This document shows positions 1-7,902 of a DNA stretch of 64,000 nucleotides, piece by piece; within the stretch, counting starts at the first letter, position 1; the number at the start of each line of letters is the position of its first letter. This DNA comes from Comamonas sp. KCTC 72670 (GTDB lineage: Bacteria > Myxococcota > Myxococcia > Myxococcales > Myxococcaceae), in contig BNCN01000012.1 in NCBI GenBank assembly GCA_014656495.1, positions 114,233 through 178,232 on the forward strand, in the 5' to 3' direction. The notes under the pieces were generated by a model, which was given only the letters and a program-made list of their open reading frames with translations, searched no databases and was not told the origin of the DNA. The position numbers and the translations under genes were made by a program.

Positions 1-313
1 CGTGAAGGGCTACAGCGCGCCCAAGTACGCGCCCATCTACCAGGTGGACTCCGAGCCCACCGTGGCCTCCGAGGTGAAGATTCCCTACCCGGAGGAGGCG
101 CGGCGCGCGGGCGTGGAGGGCACCGTCACGCTCTCCATCGCCATCAGCCACGAGGGCAAGGTGACCTCGGTGAAGATTCTCAAGGGCCCCGGCTACGGCC
201 TCAATGAAGCCGCGCGAGACGCCATCCGCCGCTTCCGCTTCAAGCCCGCCATCAAGGGCGGCGAGCCCGTCGCCACGGAGATGAAGTACTCCTACACCTT
301 CCTGCTGGACTGA
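1..313 (+). CDS. TonB C-terminal domain protein (5' end outside window)
   Basis: About 103 C-terminal residues of a TonB-type energy transducer are present; the start lies before the window. The segment has the TonB C-terminal pattern: a YPEEARRAG helix start, a VEGTVTLSIAI strand, then GYGLNEAARDAIRRFRFKPA and a final YTFLLD strand before the stop. In this family the domain spans the periplasm and contacts the TonB box of outer-membrane receptors, passing on energy from ExbB/ExbD. The N-terminal anchor and proline-rich linker cannot be judged from here. A TonB-like paralogue with another periplasmic role is possible. Confidence 0.85.
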   Translation, partial: VKGYSAPKYAPIYQVDSEPTVASEVKIPYPEEARRAGVEGTVTLSIAISHEGKVTSVKILKGPGYGLNEAARDAIRRFRFKPAIKGGEPVATEMKYSYTFLLD

Positions 314-353
314 GGGCCTCGCCACACCGGCGAGCCCCATCCGGCCCGCCTAC

Positions 354-839
354 TTACTGCGGGCACAGCGCCCGGCGCATGATGTCGCGCAGGGCGCACA
401 GGTCCTCATCCGCCATGTTGGCGATGGCCTCGGGCGGCTCGGACATGCGCTGCAGCAGCCGCTCCCGCAGCGCCGCGCCCTCCTCCGTCAACACCAGCCG
501 CTTCACCCGCCGGTCCTGCTCGGAGCTGCGGCGCACCACCAGCCCGCGCGCCTCCATCCGGTCCACCAGGCCCGTCACGTTGGACGCGTCGCACGACAGG
601 TAGGCGGCCAGCGTACTCATGGCCAGCGGCCCTTCACCGAGCTGCCGCAGCACGTGCGCCTGCACCGGTGACAAATCGAACTCCGCCGCCAGCGCGGGGA
701 AGTTCCGCATGTGGGTGTGCATCAGCTCGAAGAGGAGCGTCCACGCCTGGCGTGGCAGGTCTCCCGCGGGCTCGGCCCGCCCGCGCAGGTCCGCGGGCTT
801 CTTCTCCAGGTGCTCGCTGCTCCCATTCATACCCGACAT
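354..839 (-). CDS. MarR-family transcriptional regulator
   Basis: A 161-residue winged-helix regulator. The core reads PVQAHVLRQLGEGPLAMSTLAAYL, then DASNVTGLVDRMEARGLVVR and RRVKRLVLTEEGAAL, which is the MarR recognition helix followed by the beta wing. MarR proteins bind as dimers to short palindromes and are usually released by small aromatic ligands or oxidants. The gene is divergent from a TolC-type outer-membrane factor at 1024, a common arrangement for a local repressor of an efflux operon. The first methionine at 839 is used; a second Met three codons in is an equally good start. Its ligand is unknown. Confidence 0.9.
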   Translation of the reverse strand: MSGMNGSSEHLEKKPADLRGRAEPAGDLPRQAWTLLFELMHTHMRNFPALAAEFDLSPVQAHVLRQLGEGPLAMSTLAAYLSCDASNVTGLVDRMEARGLVVRRSSEQDRRVKRLVLTEEGAALRERLLQRMSEPPEAIANMADEDLCALRDIMRRALCPQ

Positions 840-863
840 GGTAATTCACCTGAGCCACCTAAA

Positions 864-885
864 CAATTGACTCCATCAACTATTG
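864..885. promoter_or_regulatory. Candidate MarR operator in divergent promoter region
   Basis: The 184-base gap between the MarR gene and the tolC-like gene contains an AT-rich patch, unusual for the neighbourhood. It has TTGA-N5-TCAA (867-879) nested inside outer CAAT...ATTG arms. Size and position fit a MarR-dimer operator acting on one or both promoters. The assignment is from position and symmetry only. Confidence 0.35.
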
Positions 886-1023
886 AGGGCTACTACATTC
901 CGGAGCTTCCAAATTCGGACGTCATGGACTATGGCTCCCGACCCGAGGCTCAACCCGTAGCAAGTCCATTCCGGACGCAGTGGCCCCGCGCCGGCGCGGG
1001 CCCTTCAGGAGGTAGAGGCGGTC

Positions 1024-2424
1024 ATGAGTTCATTCCTGGCGCTGTCCCTGGCGGCCACCCTGGCCGCGGCACCGCCCACGCTGACATTGGAAGACGCGCT
1101 CAACCGCGCCCGCCAGGAGAACCTGGACCTCAAGGCCGCGCAGGCCCGCCTCGCCCAGGCGGACACCGCGTCCCGCAAGGCCTGGTCCAACTACCTGCCC
1201 CAGGTCACCGTCAACGGCGCCATCATCCGCAACTCCATCGAGGCCGTCATCCCCGCGGGTCCGCTCGCGCCGGTCGAAATCGTCCTCCAGCCGCGCGTGC
1301 AGCTCCAGGCCCAGGGCCAGATTCGGCAGGCCCTCATCGCGCCGCAGCTGTGGGCCGGCATCCAGGCCGCCTACCAGGCGGAGCGCGTGGCCGCCCTCAA
1401 CGTGGAGCAGGCCCGGCGTGAAATCTTCTTCGGCGTGGCGCAGGCGTTCTACGGCACCGCGGCGCAGGCCCAGGCGGTGACGGTGCAGGAGCGGCTGGTG
1501 GAGCTCAACACCGCGCGCGCCAAGGACACGAAGGTCCGCTTCGAGGCGGGCACGGTGACGCGCGTGGCGCTGCTGCGCGCCGAGCAGGACCTGGCCCGGG
1601 CCGAGCAGGACCTCATCCGCGCGCGCAACGCGGAGGCCTCGGCCAAGCTGGTGCTGGCCACCTTGCTGGCGCTGGACGACCCGAACTTCAACGTCGCCAT
1701 GCCGCCGGAGCCGCAGGTGCCGGAGAAGACGGACACCGACGTGCTCGTGGAGCGCTCGCTCGAGCAGCGGGCGGACGTGGCCGCGGCGCGGAAGCAGGTG
1801 GAGCTGTCGCAGACCAACAAGCGCGGCGTGTGGCTCAGCTACCTGCCCAACGTGCAGGTGAGCGGCACGTACAACATCAACAACGCGGCGGGCCTCGTCG
1901 GCTCCAACCGCATCTGGCTCATCACGCTGGGCGCCAGCTGGACGCTGTGGGACGGCGGTCTGCGCGAGGCGAATCTGGCGGAGGCCTCCGCCGTCATCGC
2001 GCAGAACCGGGCGCTGCAGCGCAAGGCGGAGCTCACCGCGCGCCAGGAAGTGAACACCGCGCAGCTCGACCTCGAGAGCGCCCTGGCCAACCGCTTCAAG
2101 GCCGCGCAGGCCGTGGAGCTGGCCCGCGAGTCCCAGCGCCTCACCGAGGCCGCCTTCCGGGCCGACGTGGCGACCTACCTGGAAGTGGCGGACGCGAACA
2201 CCGCGCTCACCCAGGCGGAGATTGGCCTGGTGGCCGAGCGGCTCCAGGCCTCGCTCGCCGCGCTGAAGCTGATGCGCGCCGTGGGTGCCTTCGGCGCCCG
2301 GCCGCTGACCTCGGACCTGATGGTGGAGCAGTCGGAGGCGCCGTTCCTCCAGCCGCTGCCCGAGCAGACGAAGCCGACGCAGCCGGCGCAGGAAGGCCCG
2401 CAGGACGCGCCCCGGCAGCAGTAA
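1024..2424 (+). CDS. TolC-family outer-membrane efflux protein
   Basis: A 466-residue outer-membrane factor. A signal peptide (SFLALSLAATLAAA) is followed by LTLEDALNRARQENLDLKAAQARLAQ, the classic start of the first TolC repeat. A second repeat begins near TLWDGGLREANLAEA. The long Ala/Glu/Arg-rich helices form the periplasmic alpha-barrel in this family. These proteins are exit ducts for type I secretion and RND or ABC export. An AGGAGG site lies upstream, with somewhat long spacing. No inner-membrane pump or adaptor follows in this window, so it probably works with a pump encoded elsewhere. The C-terminal tail is Pro/Gln-rich and probably disordered. Confidence 0.93.
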   Translation: MSSFLALSLAATLAAAPPTLTLEDALNRARQENLDLKAAQARLAQADTASRKAWSNYLPQVTVNGAIIRNSIEAVIPAGPLAPVEIVLQPRVQLQAQGQIRQALIAPQLWAGIQAAYQAERVAALNVEQARREIFFGVAQAFYGTAAQAQAVTVQERLVELNTARAKDTKVRFEAGTVTRVALLRAEQDLARAEQDLIRARNAEASAKLVLATLLALDDPNFNVAMPPEPQVPEKTDTDVLVERSLEQRADVAAARKQVELSQTNKRGVWLSYLPNVQVSGTYNINNAAGLVGSNRIWLITLGASWTLWDGGLREANLAEASAVIAQNRALQRKAELTARQEVNTAQLDLESALANRFKAAQAVELARESQRLTEAAFRADVATYLEVADANTALTQAEIGLVAERLQASLAALKLMRAVGAFGARPLTSDLMVEQSEAPFLQPLPEQTKPTQPAQEGPQDAPRQQ

Positions 2425-2547
2425 TCCGGGACCCGCCGTCCGGCGCCCGTTCGTTCTCCGGGCGCCGCGCCGGGCGCTGGTTGTGGACGTCCCAACCCGG
2501 CAGCAACCTCGTGGAGAGGCATCGCACCCTTTCCCGAGGAGGACGTC

Positions 2548-2757
2548 ATGGCGGAAGGACAATGGGGCAACTGCAAGGGCTGCCGTTACTTCGCCAACCA
2601 GAACCCGCAGAGCGCGAGCGAGACGCACCGCTGCATGCAGCCGGAGCTGTCCGAGTTCGAGCTGGAGGTCTCCGGCGAGAGTGGCTGTAACGCCTACGAG
2701 GCGCGCGCCGGCGTGGGGACGCCCGTCTACGAGGAGCCCTCACCGTCGATGCACTGA
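2548..2757 (+). CDS. Small four-cysteine protein, function unknown
   Basis: A 69-residue protein with a strong GAGGAGG ribosome-binding site. Its cysteines are C9, C12, C29 and C47, so a CxxC knuckle is followed by two single cysteines. This would suit one structural zinc or an iron-sulfur centre. No signal peptide is visible, so it is probably cytoplasmic. The N-terminal 50 residues look folded and the tail (TPVYEEPSPSMH) is loose. It sits 123 bases after the tolC-like gene and converges on the Rieske gene. I do not recognise the family. Confidence 0.7.
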   Translation: MAEGQWGNCKGCRYFANQNPQSASETHRCMQPELSEFELEVSGESGCNAYEARAGVGTPVYEEPSPSMH

Positions 2758-2780
2758 GCGCGGGGCAGCGGCCCCCGCCC

Positions 2781-3824
2781 TCACGGGCTCGGGGCCTCGC
2801 GCGTGAAGGGCACCACCGTCGGCTTCATGCCCGCGCCGTAGTAGATGCGCTCCAGGAGCCGGCGCTGGTGCACCAGCGGCGTGTCGAAGCGGTCCAACCG
2901 CATGCCCTTGTGGCTGTACGGCGTGTCCGCCACGGTGGCGATGAACCGCGCGTCGTCGCGGACCTCCCACCACGTCAGCGCCATGGCGGCCCGCGCCGCC
3001 ACGGGGAGCAGCGGGCGCACCAGCGGCTGCTCCGTCCGCAGGAACGAGAACACGTGCAGGCGCGTGGTGCGCGCCGTCTCCGGCACGAAGAAGATGTTGG
3101 CGCGGGTGATGAAGGGCCGTGGACGCCCGTCGGGCGCCGTCCACTGGATGGTGTACTGGCTGCGCACCGGGTCGAAGCGCGTCACCCATTCATTCTGGAA
3201 CACGTCACCGTCGCGCACGCCCAGCACCACCATCATGGGCGCGGGCCGCTGCGGGGCGCGGTAGCGCACCACGGTGCGGTCCTCCAGGTTCTGCGCCTCG
3301 AAGTCCACGCGGCCCGCGTTCGCGTCATCCCAGCCCAGCCGGGTGTGGACGTAGGGCGTGTGCTCGTCCTCGCTGAAGTTGTCGAGCGACACGTGCAGGG
3401 GCGCCGCGAAGTGCGTGGAGAACGCGCCCCCGAAGACGTAGCCCTCGTCACCCATGTCGGGCATCGCGGAGAGCGGCGTGTCCCGCTCGGCCAGCCAGAG
3501 GTAGCCGTAGCGCTCCACCACCTGGAAGCTGCGCGCGTCGCAGTGACGCAGCTCCGGCTGGCTGGGGTTGCTGCCCTTGCCCTGCGCGTCGAAGCGCCAG
3601 CCGTGGTACGGGCACTGGAGCCGCCCATCCGGACGCACCTTGCCCTTGGACAACGGCGCGAACCGGTGGGGGCACGCATCCGCGAGCGCGGCCGGTTGTC
3701 CCGAGCCGTCCCGGAACAGCGCATAGGCGCGGCCCGCGAGCTCCACGCGAACCGGTGAGGTGCCCAGCGAGCGGGCGGGAAGGACGGGATGGAAGTGACG
3801 GATGACCTTGGGGGTAGGCTCCAT
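2781..3824 (-). CDS. Rieske [2Fe-2S] aromatic ring-hydroxylating oxygenase, alpha-subunit type
   Basis: A 347-residue oxygenase. The Rieske centre is C51-x-H53 (CPHRF) and C71-x2-H74 (CPYHGW). The catalytic domain shows the mononuclear-iron pattern N149-FSEDE-H155-TPYV-H160. Length and architecture match the single-component-oxygenase group (VanA/PobA-like, pheophorbide-a-oxygenase-like) rather than large dioxygenase alpha subunits. Electrons would come from a separate ferredoxin reductase, and none is adjacent. The substrate cannot be read from the sequence. It begins about 110 bases from the divergent DUF547 gene. Confidence 0.9.
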   Translation of the reverse strand: MEPTPKVIRHFHPVLPARSLGTSPVRVELAGRAYALFRDGSGQPAALADACPHRFAPLSKGKVRPDGRLQCPYHGWRFDAQGKGSNPSQPELRHCDARSFQVVERYGYLWLAERDTPLSAMPDMGDEGYVFGGAFSTHFAAPLHVSLDNFSEDEHTPYVHTRLGWDDANAGRVDFEAQNLEDRTVVRYRAPQRPAPMMVVLGVRDGDVFQNEWVTRFDPVRSQYTIQWTAPDGRPRPFITRANIFFVPETARTTRLHVFSFLRTEQPLVRPLLPVAARAAMALTWWEVRDDARFIATVADTPYSHKGMRLDRFDTPLVHQRRLLERIYYGAGMKPTVVPFTREAPSP

Positions 3825-3935
3825 GTGCCCCCAGTATAAATCGGCGGCTATCCCCGTTTGCAGTGGCCTCCTCGTTACGCGGGGTGAACCGGAGGGCCGG
3901 GCAGCGCGCTTCCCCCTGGGTTATGCTTCCCGCCC

Positions 3936-4832
3936 GTGGACACCCCCTCCGCTCCCCGCCGTCGCCTGCCGGTGACCGCTGTGTTGCTCGTCGTCGCCGC
4001 GCTGGTGTGCGCGGGAGCCGCACTCCATGTGCAGGGGTTGATTCCCGCGCGGGTGCCCACGGCGTCCACGCCCTTCCACTACCAGGACTACGCGAAGGCG
4101 CTGCGGCACGTGCGCGCCAATGGCGACGTGGACTTCGCGTCCATGGGCCGTGAGCGCAAGACGCTGGACACCTTCATCGACTCGCTGGCCTCGTTCTCTC
4201 CGCACAACCGGCCGGACGTCTTCCCCACGCCGGAGGACGCGCTGGCGTACTGGCTCAACACCTACAACGCGCTGGTGCTGCAGCAGGTGGTGGACGGCTA
4301 CCCCTATCTGGAGACGGTGCAGCAGCCCTGGCTGGGACGCTTCTTCTGGGGCCGCGCCTGGCCCGTGGGCGGCGAGCGGCTCACGCTGTGGGCGCTGGAG
4401 CACCGCGTGCTGCGCCGCGAGTTCGCCGACCCGCGCATCCACCTGGCCCTCTTCCAGGCCGCGCGCGGAGGGGCGCGGCTGGATGGCTCGCACTTCCAGC
4501 CGGAGTTCCTCGACTCGCAGCTCAACGAGGCGGGGCGCCGCTTCGTGGGAGACCGGCGCAACGTGCGGCTGGAGCGGGACACCGTCTACCTGGCGTCGCT
4601 GTTCGCGGAGCGCCGGGAGGACTTCCTCGCCGCGCTGCCCGAGGGCCGCGGCGGCAACGTGCTCCAGTTCGTCTGGGCCTTCCTGCCGGACACCTGCGAG
4701 GAGCGCCCGGGCTGCGACACCCGGAGCGACCTGGACCGCGCCTGCGGCCCCCGGCTGGACCAGTGCCGCATCGTCTTCATGGAGCGGGACTGGACGCTGC
4801 CGGACGCCGCCGCGCGCGCGGCGCGCCCCTGA
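3936..4832 (+). CDS. DUF547-domain membrane-anchored protein
   Basis: A 298-residue protein starting at GTG 3936. An N-terminal membrane anchor (about residues 12-32, LPVTAVLLVVAALVCAGAAL) precedes a DUF547 domain. The hallmark segment is PEDALAYWLNTYNALVLQQV. A C-terminal part has four cysteines (CEERPGC, CDTR, RACGP, QCRI), which could form two disulfides outside the cytoplasm. DUF547 is widespread in bacteria and plants and has no settled biochemical role, although its fold has been compared with cysteine-protease-like folds. It ends six bases before the convergent P-type ATPase. Confidence 0.85.
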   Translation: MDTPSAPRRRLPVTAVLLVVAALVCAGAALHVQGLIPARVPTASTPFHYQDYAKALRHVRANGDVDFASMGRERKTLDTFIDSLASFSPHNRPDVFPTPEDALAYWLNTYNALVLQQVVDGYPYLETVQQPWLGRFFWGRAWPVGGERLTLWALEHRVLRREFADPRIHLALFQAARGGARLDGSHFQPEFLDSQLNEAGRRFVGDRRNVRLERDTVYLASLFAERREDFLAALPEGRGGNVLQFVWAFLPDTCEERPGCDTRSDLDRACGPRLDQCRIVFMERDWTLPDAAARAARP

Positions 4833-4838
4833 AGGGCC

Positions 4839-7664
4839 TCACGCCGGCACGCGCTCGCCGAGCCGCGCGGCGCCGTGTTTCGACGGGGTGCCTGAATCCT
4901 CCTTGCGCTGCCGCAGCCACTTCTCCACCCCCACCACGGGCAGCACCACCGCGCCCACCAGGATGGACAGGCCCACGCCCTCGAGGCCCAGCGGCGCGGT
5001 GCCGAACACGCGCTGCATGAAGGGCAGGTACATGAAGGCCACCTGGAGCAGCACCAGCAGGCCCATGCCCACGAACACGGAGCGGTTGCTGAAGAGGCCG
5101 ACCTTGCGCACCGAGCCCATGAGGCTGCGGCACATGAACAGGTAGAACATCTGGAAGCTGATGACGGTGTTCACCGCCATCGTCTGGGCCTCGGCCAGCG
5201 CCCGCGTGTGTCCGTTGGGGGTGAGGTCCCGGTGGTACTCCCACCAGAAGAGACCGATGGCGCCCGCGGCCATCAGCACCGCCACCAAGCCGGTGCGCAT
5301 CACCACGAAGTGATTGAGCACCGGCGCTCCGGGGTCCCTGGGCGCCCTGCGCATGACGTCCGGCTCGCGGGCCTCGAAGGCCAGCGGCAGCGCGAGGGAC
5401 ACCGTGGCCACCAGGTTGATCCACAGCAACTGCGTGGGGAGCATGGCCATCAGCGGCACCAGCCGTCCTCCCACGTCTTGGATGGGGAACAGCGAGACGC
5501 CGAAGAGCAGGATGAGCGCCAGGCCCAGGTTGGTGGGCAGCACGAAGGCCAGCGACTTGATGAGGTTGTCGTAGACGCGCCGGCCCTCCTCCACCGCCGC
5601 GACGATGGAGGCGAAGTTGTCATCCGTCAGCACGATGTCCGCCGCGTCCTTGGCCACCGCGGTGCCGGTGATGCCCATGGCCACGCCGATGTTGGCCTGC
5701 TTGAGCGCGGGCGCGTCATTCACCCCGTCCCCCGTCATGGCCACCACGTGCCGCCGGCGCTGGAGCGCGCGCACCAGCCGCAGCTTGTGCTCGGGCGCCA
5801 CGCGCGCGAAGACATTCGAACGGTGGGCCACCACCTCCAGCGCCGCGTCATCCGTGGCCGCCAGCCTCGCGCCGGTGACGCCCTCCTCGTCCGGTGCCAG
5901 CAACCCGAGCTGCGCGCCGATGGCCACCGCCGTCGCCGGGTGGTCGCCCGTAATCATCTTCACGGTGATGCCCGCGTCGTGACAGGCGCGCACCGCCGCC
6001 ATCGCCTCCTCGCGCGGCGGGTCAATCATCCCCTGCAGCCCCAGCAGCCGCAGCCCGCTCGCCACGTCCTCCATCCGCAGCGAGGTGTGCGCGCTCGACA
6101 CCTCCCGGTACGCCACCGCGAGCACGCGCATGCCCCGCCGCGCCATCCGCTCCACCTCCGCCAGGACCTCGCTGGAGGTGCCGGCGTCCGCCTCCGCGCA
6201 GCGGCGCAGCACCACTTCGGGCGCGCCCTTGAGCAGGATGCGGTGGCCTGCCTCCCCGGCCGCGTGCAGCGTGGCCATGAACTGGTTCTCGGACTCGAAG
6301 GGGATGGCATCCAGGCGAGGATGCGCCTCGCGCACCGCCTCCAGCGACATGCCCGCCTTCTCCGCCGCCACCAGCAGCGCGGCCTCGGTCGGGTCGCCCG
6401 TCATCTCCCACTGGCCATCCCGGTGCTGGAGCGCCGCGTCGTTGCACAGCGCGCCCGCCAGCAGCAGCGCCTGGACGTCCTCGGGCGGCGCCTCCACGCG
6501 CTGCCCGTCCCGCGTCAGCTCGCCCTTGGGTGTGTACCCCACGCCGCTGAGCGCGTACGTCCCGGCCGACGTCCACAGCGCCTGCACCGTCATCTCGTTG
6601 CGGGTCAGCGTCCCCGTCTTGTCCGAGCAGATGACGGTGGTGCTCCCCAGCGTCTCCACCGCGGGCAGCTTGCGGATGACGGCGCGCCGCGCGGCCATGC
6701 GCTGCACGCCAATGGCCAGGGCGATGGTGACGATGGCGGGCAGCCCCTCGGGAATCGCCGCCACCGCCAGGGTGATGGCCACGACGACGGCCTCGCTCAA
6801 CGCGTAGCCGCGCACCAGGCCCACGCCCAGCAGCGCGACGGAGATGAGCAGGATGCCCACGGTGATGTACTTGCCGATGACGGCCAGGGCCTGGGTGAGC
6901 GGCGTCTGGAGGTCGGTGGCCTCGCGCAGCAGCGTGGAGATGCGGCCCAGCTCGGTGGCCTGCCCCGTGGCCACCACCACCGCCTGCGCCGAACCGGAGG
7001 TCACCAGCGTCCCACCGAAGAGCAAGCTGGCGCGGTCGCCCAGCTCGGCCTCCTCTGGCACGGGCGCCACCGCCTTCTGCGCGGGCACGGACTCACCGGT
7101 GAGCGCGGCCTCCTCCACCGACAGGTTGCGCGCCGACAAGAGCCGCATGTCCGCGGGGACCTTGTCGCCGGGCGCCAGCTCCATCACGTCGCCGGGCACC
7201 CCCTGCGCAGCGGGCACCCGCAGCTTGCGGCCCGCGCGAATCACCGTGGCGGTCTCCGGCACCATGCGGCTGAGGGATTCAATCGCCTTCCCCGCACGGT
7301 ACTCCTGCACGAAGCCAATCAACGTGTTGAGCACCACCACCGCCGCCACCACCAGCCCGTCCGTCACCTTCCCCATGATGACGGCCAGCACCGCGGACGC
7401 GATGAGCACCCAGATGAACGGGCTGTTCACCTGCCGCCACAGCAGCGTCAGCGGTCCGTCCCGCTTCGCGCGCTCCAGCACGTTCGGTCCATGACGGGCC
7501 AGCCGCTCGCGTGCCTCCTCGTCCGTCAGCCCCTCGGCCGTGCTGCCCAGCTCCGCCAGCACCTTGTCCGGCGACAGCGCGTGCCACGGGTGCCTCGAGG
7601 ACGCAGGCGACCTGGCGGGCGGTGGTGCGTCCGGTCGTGATGGCGCGGGGGGCTGGTCTGTCAT
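4839..7664 (-). CDS. P2-like cation-transporting P-type ATPase
   Basis: A 941-residue P-type ATPase. The phosphorylation motif is D348-KTGT (VICSDKTGTLTRNEMT), with actuator TGES at 189-192, PEGLP in M4 (305-309) and hinge motif TGDGVNDAPALKQANIG. The N-terminus carries a cation-ATPase N domain after a Pro-rich lead. PEGLP places it near Ca2+/Mn2+ and Na+ pumps. M6 reads INLVATVSLALPLAFE and lacks the acidic residue of the SERCA-type NLVTD motif, so the ion is uncertain. Start ATG 7664 is chosen because GGAAAGGAG lies seven bases upstream. The open frame continues to 8099, but that part overlaps the divergent lipoprotein and reads as low-complexity sequence. Confidence 0.93.
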   Translation of the reverse strand: MTDQPPAPSRPDAPPPARSPASSRHPWHALSPDKVLAELGSTAEGLTDEEARERLARHGPNVLERAKRDGPLTLLWRQVNSPFIWVLIASAVLAVIMGKVTDGLVVAAVVVLNTLIGFVQEYRAGKAIESLSRMVPETATVIRAGRKLRVPAAQGVPGDVMELAPGDKVPADMRLLSARNLSVEEAALTGESVPAQKAVAPVPEEAELGDRASLLFGGTLVTSGSAQAVVVATGQATELGRISTLLREATDLQTPLTQALAVIGKYITVGILLISVALLGVGLVRGYALSEAVVVAITLAVAAIPEGLPAIVTIALAIGVQRMAARRAVIRKLPAVETLGSTTVICSDKTGTLTRNEMTVQALWTSAGTYALSGVGYTPKGELTRDGQRVEAPPEDVQALLLAGALCNDAALQHRDGQWEMTGDPTEAALLVAAEKAGMSLEAVREAHPRLDAIPFESENQFMATLHAAGEAGHRILLKGAPEVVLRRCAEADAGTSSEVLAEVERMARRGMRVLAVAYREVSSAHTSLRMEDVASGLRLLGLQGMIDPPREEAMAAVRACHDAGITVKMITGDHPATAVAIGAQLGLLAPDEEGVTGARLAATDDAALEVVAHRSNVFARVAPEHKLRLVRALQRRRHVVAMTGDGVNDAPALKQANIGVAMGITGTAVAKDAADIVLTDDNFASIVAAVEEGRRVYDNLIKSLAFVLPTNLGLALILLFGVSLFPIQDVGGRLVPLMAMLPTQLLWINLVATVSLALPLAFEAREPDVMRRAPRDPGAPVLNHFVVMRTGLVAVLMAAGAIGLFWWEYHRDLTPNGHTRALAEAQTMAVNTVISFQMFYLFMCRSLMGSVRKVGLFSNRSVFVGMGLLVLLQVAFMYLPFMQRVFGTAPLGLEGVGLSILVGAVVLPVVGVEKWLRQRKEDSGTPSKHGAARLGERVPA

Positions 7665-7877
7665 CCGTGGGCTCCTTTCCTGCAATCTGGCAACGGTCGC
7701 GCGCATCTCCACCTGGGCGGAGTACAGGTGGACAACGCATTGCCCTCCAGGGCCATTGTTCCGGCACGGGAGGGAAACAAAGGCGCCCCTCCTGGACGGG
7801 GCGATGATGAATCCCTCACGCCGTCCCGCACCGGCGGGATGTCTTTCATTGGCACCGCGAGTGCAATCACTTCGCAA

Positions 7878-7892
7878 CGGACAATCGGTCCG
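7878..7892 (+). promoter_or_regulatory. Inverted repeat abutting a ribosome-binding site
   Basis: CGGAC-N5-GTCCG is a perfect 5-base-pair inverted repeat. It ends exactly where the GGGAGG Shine-Dalgarno (7892-7897) of the next gene starts. It could be an operator or a translation-modulating hairpin. No function is proven. Confidence 0.3.
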
Positions 7893-7902
7893 GGAGGCGC
7901 AA

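Noticed and set aside
5208-7640. Very long open frame on the strand opposite the P-type ATPase
   Set aside because: It mirrors the high-GC coding strand, is rich in Arg/His/Gln/Gly with no domain, and lies wholly within a clear ATPase gene.
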